NCBI GenBank assembly: GCA_003505715.1
Contig: DNXU01000618.1
Coordinates: 9,383-16,690 of the forward strand
DNA length: 7,308 nucleotides
From: Cyanobacteria bacterium UBA8803
Lineage (GTDB): Bacteria > Cyanobacteriota > Cyanobacteriia > Cyanobacteriales > Coleofasciculaceae
Direction: 5' to 3'
Part shown: positions 1 to 5,896 of the stretch, piece after piece
How positions within the stretch are numbered: position 1 is the stretch's first letter
Layout of the letters: each line of letters begins with the position of its first letter
Program-made: the position numbers and the translations under genes
The notes under the pieces: generated by a model
The model's input: the letters and a program-made list of their open reading frames with translations, nothing else
Databases searched by the model: none
Told to the model about the DNA's origin: nothing

Positions 1-533
1 GAAAGAGCGATCGCTCCTCCATTACCAGATATGTTAGAGGAAGGAGTAGAGCGGGATGTTAAATTACTTGTGCTAATGCTGCCGTTATTTGCATTAATAA
101 TAATGGCTCCCCCATTTCCAGCAGTAGAATATGAGTTTAGATCCTGCGTGCTGATATTCCCTTGAGTAGATGAAAGAGCGATCGCCCCACCACTGCCAGT
201 ATTACCAGAGCTAGCTACAGAGTAGGAGTTCAAAACGCCTGTAATGGTAATGTCATTGGTAGCATTCAGAGTAACTCCTCCTCCATTTCCAGTATTAGAG
301 TAAGAGCTTAAACTGTTAGTGCTGATGCTACCGTTAATGGCAGTAAGAGATATTGCTCCTCCCTTCCCTGTTCCTGAACTATAATTTTGGGACTGTAGAG
401 TACCTGTGCTAATACTGCCATTGTTGGCTGTAAGAGTAATGGCTCCTCCATTCCCAGGAGTAGAATAAGAGTTCAGATTACCTGTGTTGATGTTACCATT
501 AGCAGCCGTAAGAGAGATTTCGCCCCCATTGCC
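1..533 (-). repeat. Tandem GxGGAI-type coding repeats with a dimeric higher-order period
   Basis: Seven GxGG anchors start at 533, 455, 368, 290, 197, 119 and 26 on the minus strand, spaced 78, 87, 78, 93, 78 and 93 bases (26, 29, 26, 31, 26, 31 residues). The consensus is approximately GNGGAISLTA-NGSIST-L-SYS. Short (26) and long (29-31) units alternate, so the real period is a ~57-residue (165-171 base) dimer. HIP1 octamers at 7-14 and 178-185 are exactly 171 bases apart and fall at the same place in the unit (encoding AIALS). The array continues past the left edge. It is a repetitive stalk region typical of secreted adhesins. Confidence 0.85.
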
Positions 534-3065
534 AAGCAGAGCAAAAGTATCAATTTGCAGTGTTTGAATACTACCGCTAGCTTCTATAATGACTGGGCCG
601 CCAACTATAGAACCATAACCGAAATTACCAATACTAATATCACCCAAAACAGTGACATTTCCTGGTGAGGACGCTCCCCCTGTAGAAGTAAAATCTGTCC
701 CACCTACACCAATTTGAGGAACATTTGGTGGATTATCCAGTACTGTTCTACCCGCACGGAGTACTAATCCCGGCTGAGTATTCAGAGAATATTTAACAAC
801 ATCTGGATCAGTAGTAGGAATTGCCGCATCTACTCCATTGATATCAATCCTCCCAGTCGTAATACTACCTTTTGCCTCAACCTTCAGCGAAACCCCAGTA
901 TAATTCCCAAACGCCACATCACCATTGGCACTAATAATCGGGTCAAATAAACTGAAAAAGTTTCCTGGTTCACCTGATAAATTCAGGATTGAGAAACTGC
1001 CCGCACTGGCAAAGTGAGCATCACCCGAAATAACTCCATCACTCACTAAACTGAGATTTCCACCACTGACAAACGGGGTTTGGGGATGATTCAGTGCCAG
1101 AATATCAATATTCTGATGCCCTTGAATCGATAGATTTCCTCCCCCATGAATAACCACAGGATTAGCAACGCTATCCCGCACTCTTACTGTATCTTGCGCC
1201 AGCAGATTCATATCCCCAGTTGTCACTAACTGGCTTTCTGATAATGTTAGATTCCGATGAGCAGATAAGGTTGCTGTTTTAGCCTTTACCTGATGAACTG
1301 TAATATCGCCCGGTTGCACTTCAATTCCAGAACTTGCCAATGCCACTTTCCCCGATGGATTAACCGCTACACCGGAAGAGCTATCAATGCCGCTACCTGT
1401 GAGTAATTCTGCTAAACTTAGCGGTGTTATTGATTGAGTATTAGGCGGTGCTTCAATCTCCAAACTCAGAATTTGCCCCGCTTGACTCACCCGTACCAGA
1501 CTCGTTCCCGGCACTGATGTCACAGTAATATTGCCCGCTTGTAACGTACCAGTACTAATAACAGTTCCGCCAATTAAAGAAAGATTTTCTCCTGGAGATA
1601 CCGCCAAGTTGCCCGCATTAATAATTGCTCCCGGTTGTGAAGTTTCAAATCGAAAGGCATTGGGACTACCAACCAACATGTTATAGTCATTCGTCCCAAA
1701 GCCATTAAACCAACCCCCAGGGAAACCAATCCCTGTGGCTGTAGTGGCGGTAAATGAAGCCGGAACATTTAATTGAGCATTTGCCCCAAACACAATCCCC
1801 GCCGGATTCATTAAAAATAAATTCAAATTGCCGCCGGTGACTTGAAGCAGACCATTAATAATAGAGGGATCTCCCCCAATCACCCGTCCTAAAATATTAC
1901 GGATATTGGAATTAGCTAAAAAATTGGCAATCTCACCATTGGCAAGTCTAAATTGCTGAAAACTGTGGAATAAATTCGTCCCATCTCCGGAAAGAGTGCC
2001 ACCTTGAATATCGAATTGATTGGCGTTGATAGTAACAGTAGTGTCCGTACCATCAGGGGCTGGGATAATAGATTGGGTTTGTCCTGGTTTTATCCCGATA
2101 TTTGTCGCTAAAGATATCGCTGCTAATGATAAGCCAGCGGTTGTTATAATTGAGGCAGTTTTTTCCTTGATTGGTATGCTAACCCCCCAACCCCCTTTAG
2201 TCAGCAGGGCGGATTTATTGTTGATAGAGAAATTTGGGGAAAGATTTTGTGGTGTTAAAAAAGCTAGTGTATAGGATGTTAGGAGACAAAATTTACGCTT
2301 CCAGGAGAACCAACACCGCATGGTTGCCCCTGTGCCTTGGGTTTGTACCATTACCTCAAAGCGATCGCTCAATCCTCGGCGTTGCAGCGATCGCACAATT
2401 GCCGCATGGCTATAATAAGCCTGCTCAGTTTGCTTAGCATAGGAGATGCTATCTGGATTAGAGCGATAATAATAAAGCCACTTTTGGAGGTGTCTTACTT
2501 GAGTAATTTCTGATAACCTGAGGCAAAGATCGTATTCTTCAGCATATTGAAACCGTTCGTCAATTCCTCCTGCTTGCTCGAAAGCTGAACGGCGGATGAG
2601 ACGAAAGTGAAACGTCATTAAGCTGGTGAGAATCCGCTCTTTTGAGTAGGGAACAGCGGTGCGATATCCGTAACCAATAATATCGTTACTTTCATTAATA
2701 TCGTAATAGTTGGTATAAACTAAACCCACATCGGGTTCAGCATTAAGAATAGCGGCTGTTTCTGCTAAAGCTGTCGGCGCTAATAAATCATCGCTATCAA
2801 CCCAACCTAGATAAGTGCCACGGGTGTGGGAAATCGCGGCTTTTAATGCTGGTACTCTCCCTTGATGTGGTGCAGCGATAACCCGCACTCGCCGATCCTG
2901 TTGCGCATAGTCCCGGCAAATTGCTACTGACGCATCCGTTGAACCGTCATCCCAAATCAACAGTTCAAAGTCTGTCCAGGTTTGGGCGAGAATGCTTTCA
3001 ATCGTAGCGCTCAGGTAACGCTCTCGGTTATAGCTTGTGATAACAAGGGAGATTGGTAAAGTCAT
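1..3065 (-). CDS. Glycosyltransferase family 2 fused to haemagglutinin-type TPS exoprotein (3'-partial)
   Basis: One open frame reads from ATG at 3065 to the left window edge, at least 1021 codons with no stop; the C-terminus lies outside. Residues 1-248 are a GT2 glycosyltransferase. Residues 250-321 are a linker with two hydrophobic, Lys/Arg-preceded stretches (about 259-270 and 303-321) that resemble signal peptides. Residues ~322-450 are a filamentous-haemagglutinin N-terminal (TPS) domain. Beta-helix-like sequence follows, then Gly/Asn/Ser-rich repeats from ~845. In known two-partner secretion, the TPS domain directs export through a TpsB outer-membrane pore; no TpsB gene is visible here. 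An N-terminal cytosolic-type GT ahead of a secreted adhesin is topologically odd. Either the two parts are made as one protein, or the adhesin starts at the internal ATG at 2321 (residue 249). The frame is also open upstream of 3065 to a stop at 3120-3122; ATG 3065 is chosen because the GT2 fold starts there (MTLPISLVITSYN). No clear Shine-Dalgarno precedes it. The frame itself is certain; the product form is not. Confidence 0.85.
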   Translation of the reverse strand, partial: MTLPISLVITSYNRERYLSATIESILAQTWTDFELLIWDDGSTDASVAICRDYAQQDRRVRVIAAPHQGRVPALKAAISHTRGTYLGWVDSDDLLAPTALAETAAILNAEPDVGLVYTNYYDINESNDIIGYGYRTAVPYSKERILTSLMTFHFRLIRRSAFEQAGGIDERFQYAEEYDLCLRLSEITQVRHLQKWLYYYRSNPDSISYAKQTEQAYYSHAAIVRSLQRRGLSDRFEVMVQTQGTGATMRCWFSWKRKFCLLTSYTLAFLTPQNLSPNFSINNKSALLTKGGWGVSIPIKEKTASIITTAGLSLAAISLATNIGIKPGQTQSIIPAPDGTDTTVTINANQFDIQGGTLSGDGTNLFHSFQQFRLANGEIANFLANSNIRNILGRVIGGDPSIINGLLQVTGGNLNLFLMNPAGIVFGANAQLNVPASFTATTATGIGFPGGWFNGFGTNDYNMLVGSPNAFRFETSQPGAIINAGNLAVSPGENLSLIGGTVISTGTLQAGNITVTSVPGTSLVRVSQAGQILSLEIEAPPNTQSITPLSLAELLTGSGIDSSSGVAVNPSGKVALASSGIEVQPGDITVHQVKAKTATLSAHRNLTLSESQLVTTGDMNLLAQDTVRVRDSVANPVVIHGGGNLSIQGHQNIDILALNHPQTPFVSGGNLSLVSDGVISGDAHFASAGSFSILNLSGEPGNFFSLFDPIISANGDVAFGNYTGVSLKVEAKGSITTGRIDINGVDAAIPTTDPDVVKYSLNTQPGLVLRAGRTVLDNPPNVPQIGVGGTDFTSTGGASSPGNVTVLGDISIGNFGYGSIVGGPVIIEASGSIQTLQIDTFALLGNGGEISLTAANGNINTGNLNSYSTPGNGGAITLTANNGSISTGTLQSQNYSSGTGKGGAISLTAINGSISTNSLSSYSNTGNGGGVTLNATNDITITGVLNSYSVASSGNTGSGGAIALSSTQGNISTQDLNSYSTAGNGGAIIINANNGSISTSNLTSRSTPSSNISGNGGAIAL
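1716..2102 (-). other. Haemagglutination activity / TPS secretion domain of the fused frame
   Basis: Approximately residues 322-450. Hallmarks read directly are TVTINANQFDIQGGTLSGD, then TNLFHSFQQF at ~363-372, FLANSNIRNILGRVIGG, and the NPAGIVFGANA motif at 420-430, equivalent to the NPNGI-type secretion motif of TPS exoproteins. FTATTATGIGF at ~437 starts the beta-helix extension. Boundaries are estimates. In characterised systems this domain lies directly behind the signal peptide; here the hydrophobic run TASIITTAGLSLAAISLA (303-320) immediately precedes it and would be that signal if translation starts internally. Confidence 0.9.
2181..2200 (-). other. G-run repeat-like insert in the linker coding sequence
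   Basis: The minus strand reads AAAGGGGGTTGGGGGGTT with a short flank and encodes KGGWGV (residues 290-295). Runs of G5 and G6 flanking TT look like the C/G-run dispersed elements common in cyanobacterial intergenic DNA and unlike the surrounding coding sequence. It lies between the two hydrophobic stretches of the linker. I infer that former intergenic DNA between a GT gene and an exoprotein gene has become coding; this is not proven. Confidence 0.35.
2319..2331 (-). promoter_or_regulatory. Candidate internal ribosome binding site and ATG for the exoprotein
   Basis: On the minus strand AGGGG (2331-2327), a five-base spacer and ATG (2321-2319) form a plausible Shine-Dalgarno/start pair. They sit at codon 249, exactly where the GT domain ends and the basic MRCWFSWKRK plus hydrophobic FCLLTSYTLAFLT segment begins. 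If used, it would give a separately translated exoprotein with its own N-terminal export signal in the same frame as the glycosyltransferase. Use of this site is inference. Confidence 0.4.
2322..3065 (-). other. GT2 (GT-A fold) glycosyltransferase domain of the fused frame
   Basis: Residues 1-248 of the frame starting at 3065. Visible family features are the N-terminal strand ISLVITSYNRERYL, WDDGSTD at 38-44 (nucleotide binding), VDSDD at 89-93 (DXD-type metal and sugar-nucleotide site), and GGIDERFQYAEEYDLCLRL at ~166-184, matching the GG-x-DE...E[DY]-D-L acceptor/base region of GT2 enzymes. The domain ends with RSLQRRGLSDRFEVMVQ, a tail I recognise from stand-alone cyanobacterial GT2 proteins. 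The GT domain therefore appears complete and about the normal length. The sugar donor and acceptor cannot be read from the sequence; exopolysaccharide or protein glycosylation are both possible. Confidence 0.88.
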
Positions 3066-3470
3066 AAATTGCGATCGCAAACAATGGCTAAATTCCCACC
3101 CATCTATGCACCGACTTCGCTACTCTAAATTATTGGCTTTGGCATACAACTAAAATTCCGCACCCTGAAGTGTCACCCTAGGGTTTTTTAGGGAATAGGG
3201 AATTCTTAAATGACTCATTGTTACTTATAAACCCTGAATCAAGGGCAATCCAATAAATTCTAGGAGCGTCCACCTAACCCCCTACAGCGGGTCGCCTCTA
3301 GAGCGGCAAGTCATATCTTATGAGGATGGGATGGCGGCTGCGTAGACGTGCTACCGCGTAATTACTTAATTATATGGACTTTTTACTACAAAATGACAAT
3401 GCCCATCTGAAGTAGGCGTAGAAATAGGGAAGCTGATGGCAGCCTTGCTACATGCGAGCCAGTACAGGAG
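3066..3470. other. Non-coding interval between hydrolase and glycosyltransferase genes
   Basis: About 405 bases with no credible gene on either strand. It holds a HIP1 site at 3071-3078 immediately upstream of the GT start, and one copy of the 60-bp dispersed repeat (3243-3302). An adjoining stretch around 3325-3358 (GGCGGCTGCGTAGACG and neighbours) resembles the low-complexity GCGTAG-type repeats of filamentous cyanobacteria. It must contain the 5' region of the GT-exoprotein gene and the 3' end of the hydrolase transcript. I could not pick out a convincing promoter pair or an intrinsic terminator. Confidence 0.6.
3243..3302 (-). repeat. 60-bp dispersed repeat, copy A
   Basis: Gap-free alignment with 4650-4709 gives 49 of 60 identical bases by hand. 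The best-conserved blocks are AATAAATT, GCGTCCACC and ACAGCGGGTCGCC. Copy A has lost the perfect terminal inverted repeat kept by copy B (left arm GGGCAATCC against right arm GGGTCGCCT). It is intergenic and may be a small extragenic palindromic or MITE-like element; strand is nominal. Confidence 0.75.
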
Positions 3471-4625
3471 CTACAGCGAATTCAAGAATTTCTTTAGGGT
3501 AGAGTTCCATAAGGAGCGATGAATACCAATGAGTTGTTGATGACCGACATCTGGAGAAATTATGAGCTGCTTGGGACTTTTTAGGTTTTGGAACAAGGCT
3601 TTGATTTCTGCTACAGTCGTCCATTTGTCTTGCTCACCGTGAATCACCAGCGCCGGACAGTTTACATCGTGAGCAAAGTCAATGGGATTATGGGTGAAAC
3701 CGTTAACACCGTGTTGAACTCCAGCCCAGAAAATGAGAAGCTCTGCTCGGATAAAAGGTGGAATCCTGTAATACTTGAGGCGACTCTTAACGGCATCCAA
3801 AATACGAGCAAACGGTAGTTCTAAAATAATAGCATCAGGTTTGATGCCGTTGACAGAGATAGCTCTTAAGATAGCTGCACTGCCCATGGAAACACCGTAA
3901 AGAATAAATGGGGGCTTTAAGTTTAACTGTTGTGAATATCTGAGAGCCGTGACTACATCTTGAGCTTCTTTAATTCCAATCGTGGTTTTATTACCGCTGG
4001 AGCCACCAACTCCTTGAAAATCAACTAGTAGTGAATCATACCCAAAGCTGGTAAAACTCTGGGCTGGTGCAAGCAGTTGGCTCCCCTTCGTGCCACGATT
4101 CCCTGGAAATAAAAAAACCGTTCCCTTTGAAGAGCTTGTCTGAGAGGGAATGAGCCATGTTTCCAACCATTCAGACTGAGTGACCGGAATCTTATGGGTG
4201 ATGTAGGGTAGTCCTCGATCTGAAGGTATGCTGGAATTTCTGGGCTTAGGAATTCCAATTCCTGGCTGCCCCGCAATTCGCACATGGGTCATGTGGTAGG
4301 CCAGGAAATAGGTAGGAATATTGAAAAGGATTAGCAGAGTTATTAATAATGATAAAAGTCGATTTGGCCAGCGACGTTTAGGTTTTTTACGCCTTTGGGG
4401 TTTGAGTGATTTCTGATTCTGTTGCTTTGGCTCTTGCCTAATCTGAGCTAGTATCAGGCAGGATAAGCTGACAGAGATCAGCATAGCAATTACAGGCTTG
4501 AAAGGAAACAACCAGGCATTAATCAAACCTAACCAATGTAATGCAACTAAAATGATGATGATGCCTGCGAGGATTGCCAGCGCTAGGGAACCAGTAATAG
4601 TTAGAAATTTACGAGATGCGTTCAT
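3471..4625 (-). CDS. Membrane-anchored alpha/beta hydrolase
   Basis: 384 residues from ATG at 4625. An in-frame TTG at 4643 would add six residues, but its only GGAG lies one base away and the extension runs towards the repeat, so ATG is preferred. Three hydrophobic helices are seen at about 10-34, 43-62 and 90-111. Between the last two is a strongly basic loop (SLKPQRRKKPKRRWPNR), which by the positive-inside rule is cytoplasmic. That would place the C-terminal hydrolase domain outside the cytoplasmic membrane. The domain shows FLFPGNRG (oxyanion region, ~172-178), the nucleophile elbow GVSMGS with Ser246, HGEQDKW with candidate acid Asp333, and SPDVGHQQ with catalytic His362, so the triad appears intact. 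It belongs to the BEM46/FrsA-like serine hydrolases; the substrate is unknown. The gene is on the same strand as the AhpC-like gene, about 136 bases behind it, so cotranscription is possible. A 60-bp repeat lies in that gap. Confidence 0.9.
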   Translation of the reverse strand: MNASRKFLTITGSLALAILAGIIIILVALHWLGLINAWLFPFKPVIAMLISVSLSCLILAQIRQEPKQQNQKSLKPQRRKKPKRRWPNRLLSLLITLLILFNIPTYFLAYHMTHVRIAGQPGIGIPKPRNSSIPSDRGLPYITHKIPVTQSEWLETWLIPSQTSSSKGTVFLFPGNRGTKGSQLLAPAQSFTSFGYDSLLVDFQGVGGSSGNKTTIGIKEAQDVVTALRYSQQLNLKPPFILYGVSMGSAAILRAISVNGIKPDAIILELPFARILDAVKSRLKYYRIPPFIRAELLIFWAGVQHGVNGFTHNPIDFAHDVNCPALVIHGEQDKWTTVAEIKALFQNLKSPKQLIISPDVGHQQLIGIHRSLWNSTLKKFLNSL

Positions 4626-4649
4626 GATTTGCCAGCGAGTCAAGCTCCA

Positions 4650-4709
4650 GGGCGACCCAATAAATTATAGTCGCGTCCACCAAATCCCAAACAGCGGGTC
4701 GCCCCTACA
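4650..4709 (-). repeat. 60-bp dispersed repeat, copy B, with 9-bp inverted arms
   Basis: Contains GGGCGACCC at 4650-4658 and its exact reverse complement GGGTCGCCC at 4696-4704, which could form a stem with a 37-base loop. It lies directly upstream of the hydrolase start, in the short gap after the AhpC-like gene. Read on the minus strand it has the GTAGGGGCGACCCGC end familiar from cyanobacterial dispersed repeats. It may sit in the 5' leader of the hydrolase mRNA or mark an old excision site. Confidence 0.75.
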
Positions 4710-4754
4710 GCTGATGGCTCTCAAGGAAGAAGTGCGATCGCCTGATACAACTCC

Positions 4755-4774
4755 ATCGTTCTTATAAAAACGAT
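4755..4774 (-). other. Small inverted repeat over the AhpC-like gene stop codon
   Basis: ATCGTT (4755-4760) and AACGAT (4769-4774) are perfect 6-base arms around an 8-base AT-rich loop that contains the stop codon (TAA, 4764-4762). There is no following T-run on the minus strand, so this is at best a weak transcript-end hairpin rather than a standard intrinsic terminator. Confidence 0.3.
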
Positions 4775-5535
4775 AACGGGTGGCTCATGTTAGCAGCAAA
4801 GCCGAGAATTCCCTGATCGCGATGTTCGTACAATAACTTGCCGTCTGCATCGAAGAGGAAGGTTCCACCTCGCTGTGTCAGATAGGCAGGATTGGGGACG
4901 TAAGTATGCCAATGGCTCAAAACTTCTACCATATTTCGCAGTCGTAAGGTGGCTAACTCGAAAGGGCGCTGAAACCCACTACCTCCAGCTAATTTAAAAA
5001 ATGAGCCTGGTAATGGTGGTAGCGGTGCTGCGACTACTACTTCATCATCATCAATTAGCTGAGGGGCTTGGCGATCGCCTAAATAACCCCGAAAAACTTC
5101 AGCTAATGTACCGGGGCTGCCGATGCCTGCACACATTAATAGTAGGTTGAGCCAAGCGGTTTGAGTGGTAGAGAGTCCTTTTAGCTTGACACCAAGTCCA
5201 GGATAGAGATTAAGCTGCCGATGCAATTGGGCATCTGGATCGACAAACAACCACTCGGCAGGAAATCCTGTATAGTTACAGAACTGTTTTCCTGAATCGA
5301 GATTGCCAATACCAACAGCGCGAATGGCTAGTCCCTTAGCTTGCAACTGTTCGGCTTCTCGCTTTAACCACCAAGCGTATTCGAGACTGTCAAAGTCACC
5401 GAGTTGAGACCAGACGAGTAGGAGGGTGCGGGGGATACTCTCGCAGTTTTCTAGAAGTGCCCGTGTCGTACCATCGCTGACTCGCTGCCGTTGAGTTTGA
5501 TGAACAATCGCGTAGGGATTCATAGATCCTTTCAT
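4762..5535 (-). CDS. AhpC/TSA_2-like thioredoxin-fold protein
   Basis: 257 residues from ATG at 5535. A second ATG at 5523 (MNPYAIVHQ) would give 253 residues and has AAGGA only three bases upstream. I keep 5535 because it overlaps the stop of the preceding small frame (ATGA), which suggests translational coupling. The sequence matches the cyanobacterial AhpC/TSA-family (PRXL2-like) proteins by recognition: GFPAEWLFVDPDAQLHRQL at 90-108, LNLLLMCAGIGSPGTLAEV at 129-147, FQRPFELATLRLRN at 188-201, TQRGGTFLFDADG at 220-232 and a terminal GILGFAANMSHPLSFL. The strand where peroxiredoxin-like folds carry the active-site cysteine reads LLLVWSQLGDFDS (38-50) and has none. Cys is present only at 31, 86 and 135. 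A peroxidase role is therefore doubtful, and a redox-sensing or structural role is open. There is no signal peptide; it is probably cytoplasmic. Confidence 0.85.
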   Translation of the reverse strand: MKGSMNPYAIVHQTQRQRVSDGTTRALLENCESIPRTLLLVWSQLGDFDSLEYAWWLKREAEQLQAKGLAIRAVGIGNLDSGKQFCNYTGFPAEWLFVDPDAQLHRQLNLYPGLGVKLKGLSTTQTAWLNLLLMCAGIGSPGTLAEVFRGYLGDRQAPQLIDDDEVVVAAPLPPLPGSFFKLAGGSGFQRPFELATLRLRNMVEVLSHWHTYVPNPAYLTQRGGTFLFDADGKLLYEHRDQGILGFAANMSHPLSFL

Positions 5536-5588
5536 AGGAAAACTCGCTCCCCCTGCTTGTTGGTAATGTAATGCACTTGGTCAGACAT
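5532..5588 (-). pseudogene. 18-residue frame resembling a Phd-type antitoxin N-terminus
   Basis: ATG at 5588 opens MSDQVHYITNKQGERVFL, followed by TGA (5534-5532). The pattern M-S-x-x-V-x-Y-I-T-N-x-x-G-E-R-V is what I recall from the start of small Phd/YefM-like antitoxins of cyanobacteria, where GVLLDLE normally follows; here the frame ends two codons after GERV. GAGAGA lies about seven bases upstream as a possible ribosome binding site. The stop overlaps the ATG of the AhpC-like gene as ATGA. The likeliest reading is a truncated antitoxin whose start signals now lead into the AhpC-like gene; a coupled leader peptide is the alternative. No toxin partner is visible. Confidence 0.5.
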
Positions 5589-5632
5589 GGGTTTTCTCTC
5601 TCGGTCTTTGGATTTATCCTAGCTTAGGGGAG

Positions 5633-5650
5633 TGAGAGCGATCGCTCTCA
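5633..5650. repeat. Perfect 18-bp palindrome centred on a HIP1 site
   Basis: TGAGAGCGATCGCTCTCA equals its own reverse complement, with HIP1 (GCGATCGC) at its centre. It lies ~45 bases upstream of the small-frame ATG at 5588, in the only untranslated gap between the ATPase region and the AhpC-like gene. It could be a protein-binding dyad or a short hairpin. It is also the last HIP1 site before a 1.65-kb stretch that lacks them. Confidence 0.6.
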
Positions 5651-5677
5651 ACAATTAGGGCATTTTCAGGGATGTAA

Positions 5678-5896
5678 TTATTGACTGAAATACTGAGCAA
5701 ATTCTATCAATGAGCTATTTCTAGCAATTACTTGCTTATTAATTTCCAGATACTTTGCAACATCACCTGAAAGATTCTCCTGATATTGACGTTTTTTTAA
5801 GTCTTGAGGTTTTAGGTTAGGATTTATCTTTTTTAGTATTTTTTTTGAGAAATCAATTAAATATTCTTTACTATTAAAATCTCCTGGAGCAGATGA
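5678..5896 (-). pseudogene. Start-less C-terminal gene remnant behind the ATPase
   Basis: A 72-codon open frame runs from just after a TAG (5899-5897) to TAA (5680-5678), with no ATG or credible alternative start. Its product looks like real protein rather than noise: APGDFNSKEYLIDFSKKI, then a Lys-rich INPNLKPQDLKKRQYQENL, then SGDVAKYLEINKQVI and a final SLIEFAQYFSQ. The first 40 bases overlap the ATPase 3' end in the -1 frame, and no heptameric slippery site was found in the overlap. I read it as the surviving C-terminus of a gene that followed the ATPase and lost its 5' part. The I-x-P...A-x-Y-L-x-I-x-K ending faintly recalls DUF4276/TOPRIM-like partners of such ATPases, but that is a guess. 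Confidence 0.5.

Noticed and set aside
1..533. CRISPR-like array because of regular ~80-90 base spacing
   Set aside because: The repeats are degenerate, in frame, and encode a Gly/Ser/Asn-rich protein motif; there are no identical repeats separated by unique spacers.
2020..2437. Two plus-strand reading frames of 84 and 67 codons, and a 64-codon minus frame at 1574-1768
   Set aside because: They overlap the continuous minus-strand GT-exoprotein frame, which carries clear domain motifs; the products look like shadow translation.
3066..3240. A sigma-70-type promoter for the GT-exoprotein gene
   Set aside because: AT-rich hexamers exist on the minus strand but no -35/-10 pair with 16-18 base spacing was convincing.
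3588..4767. Plus-strand frames at 3588-3818 and 4498-4767 and a minus frame at 4025-4285
   Set aside because: They lie antisense to or out of frame with the hydrolase gene, whose catalytic motifs and membrane helices are intact; 4498-4767 also runs through the 60-bp repeat.
4755..4774. Intrinsic terminator after the AhpC-like gene
   Set aside because: The stem is only six base pairs and no U-tract follows on the minus strand.
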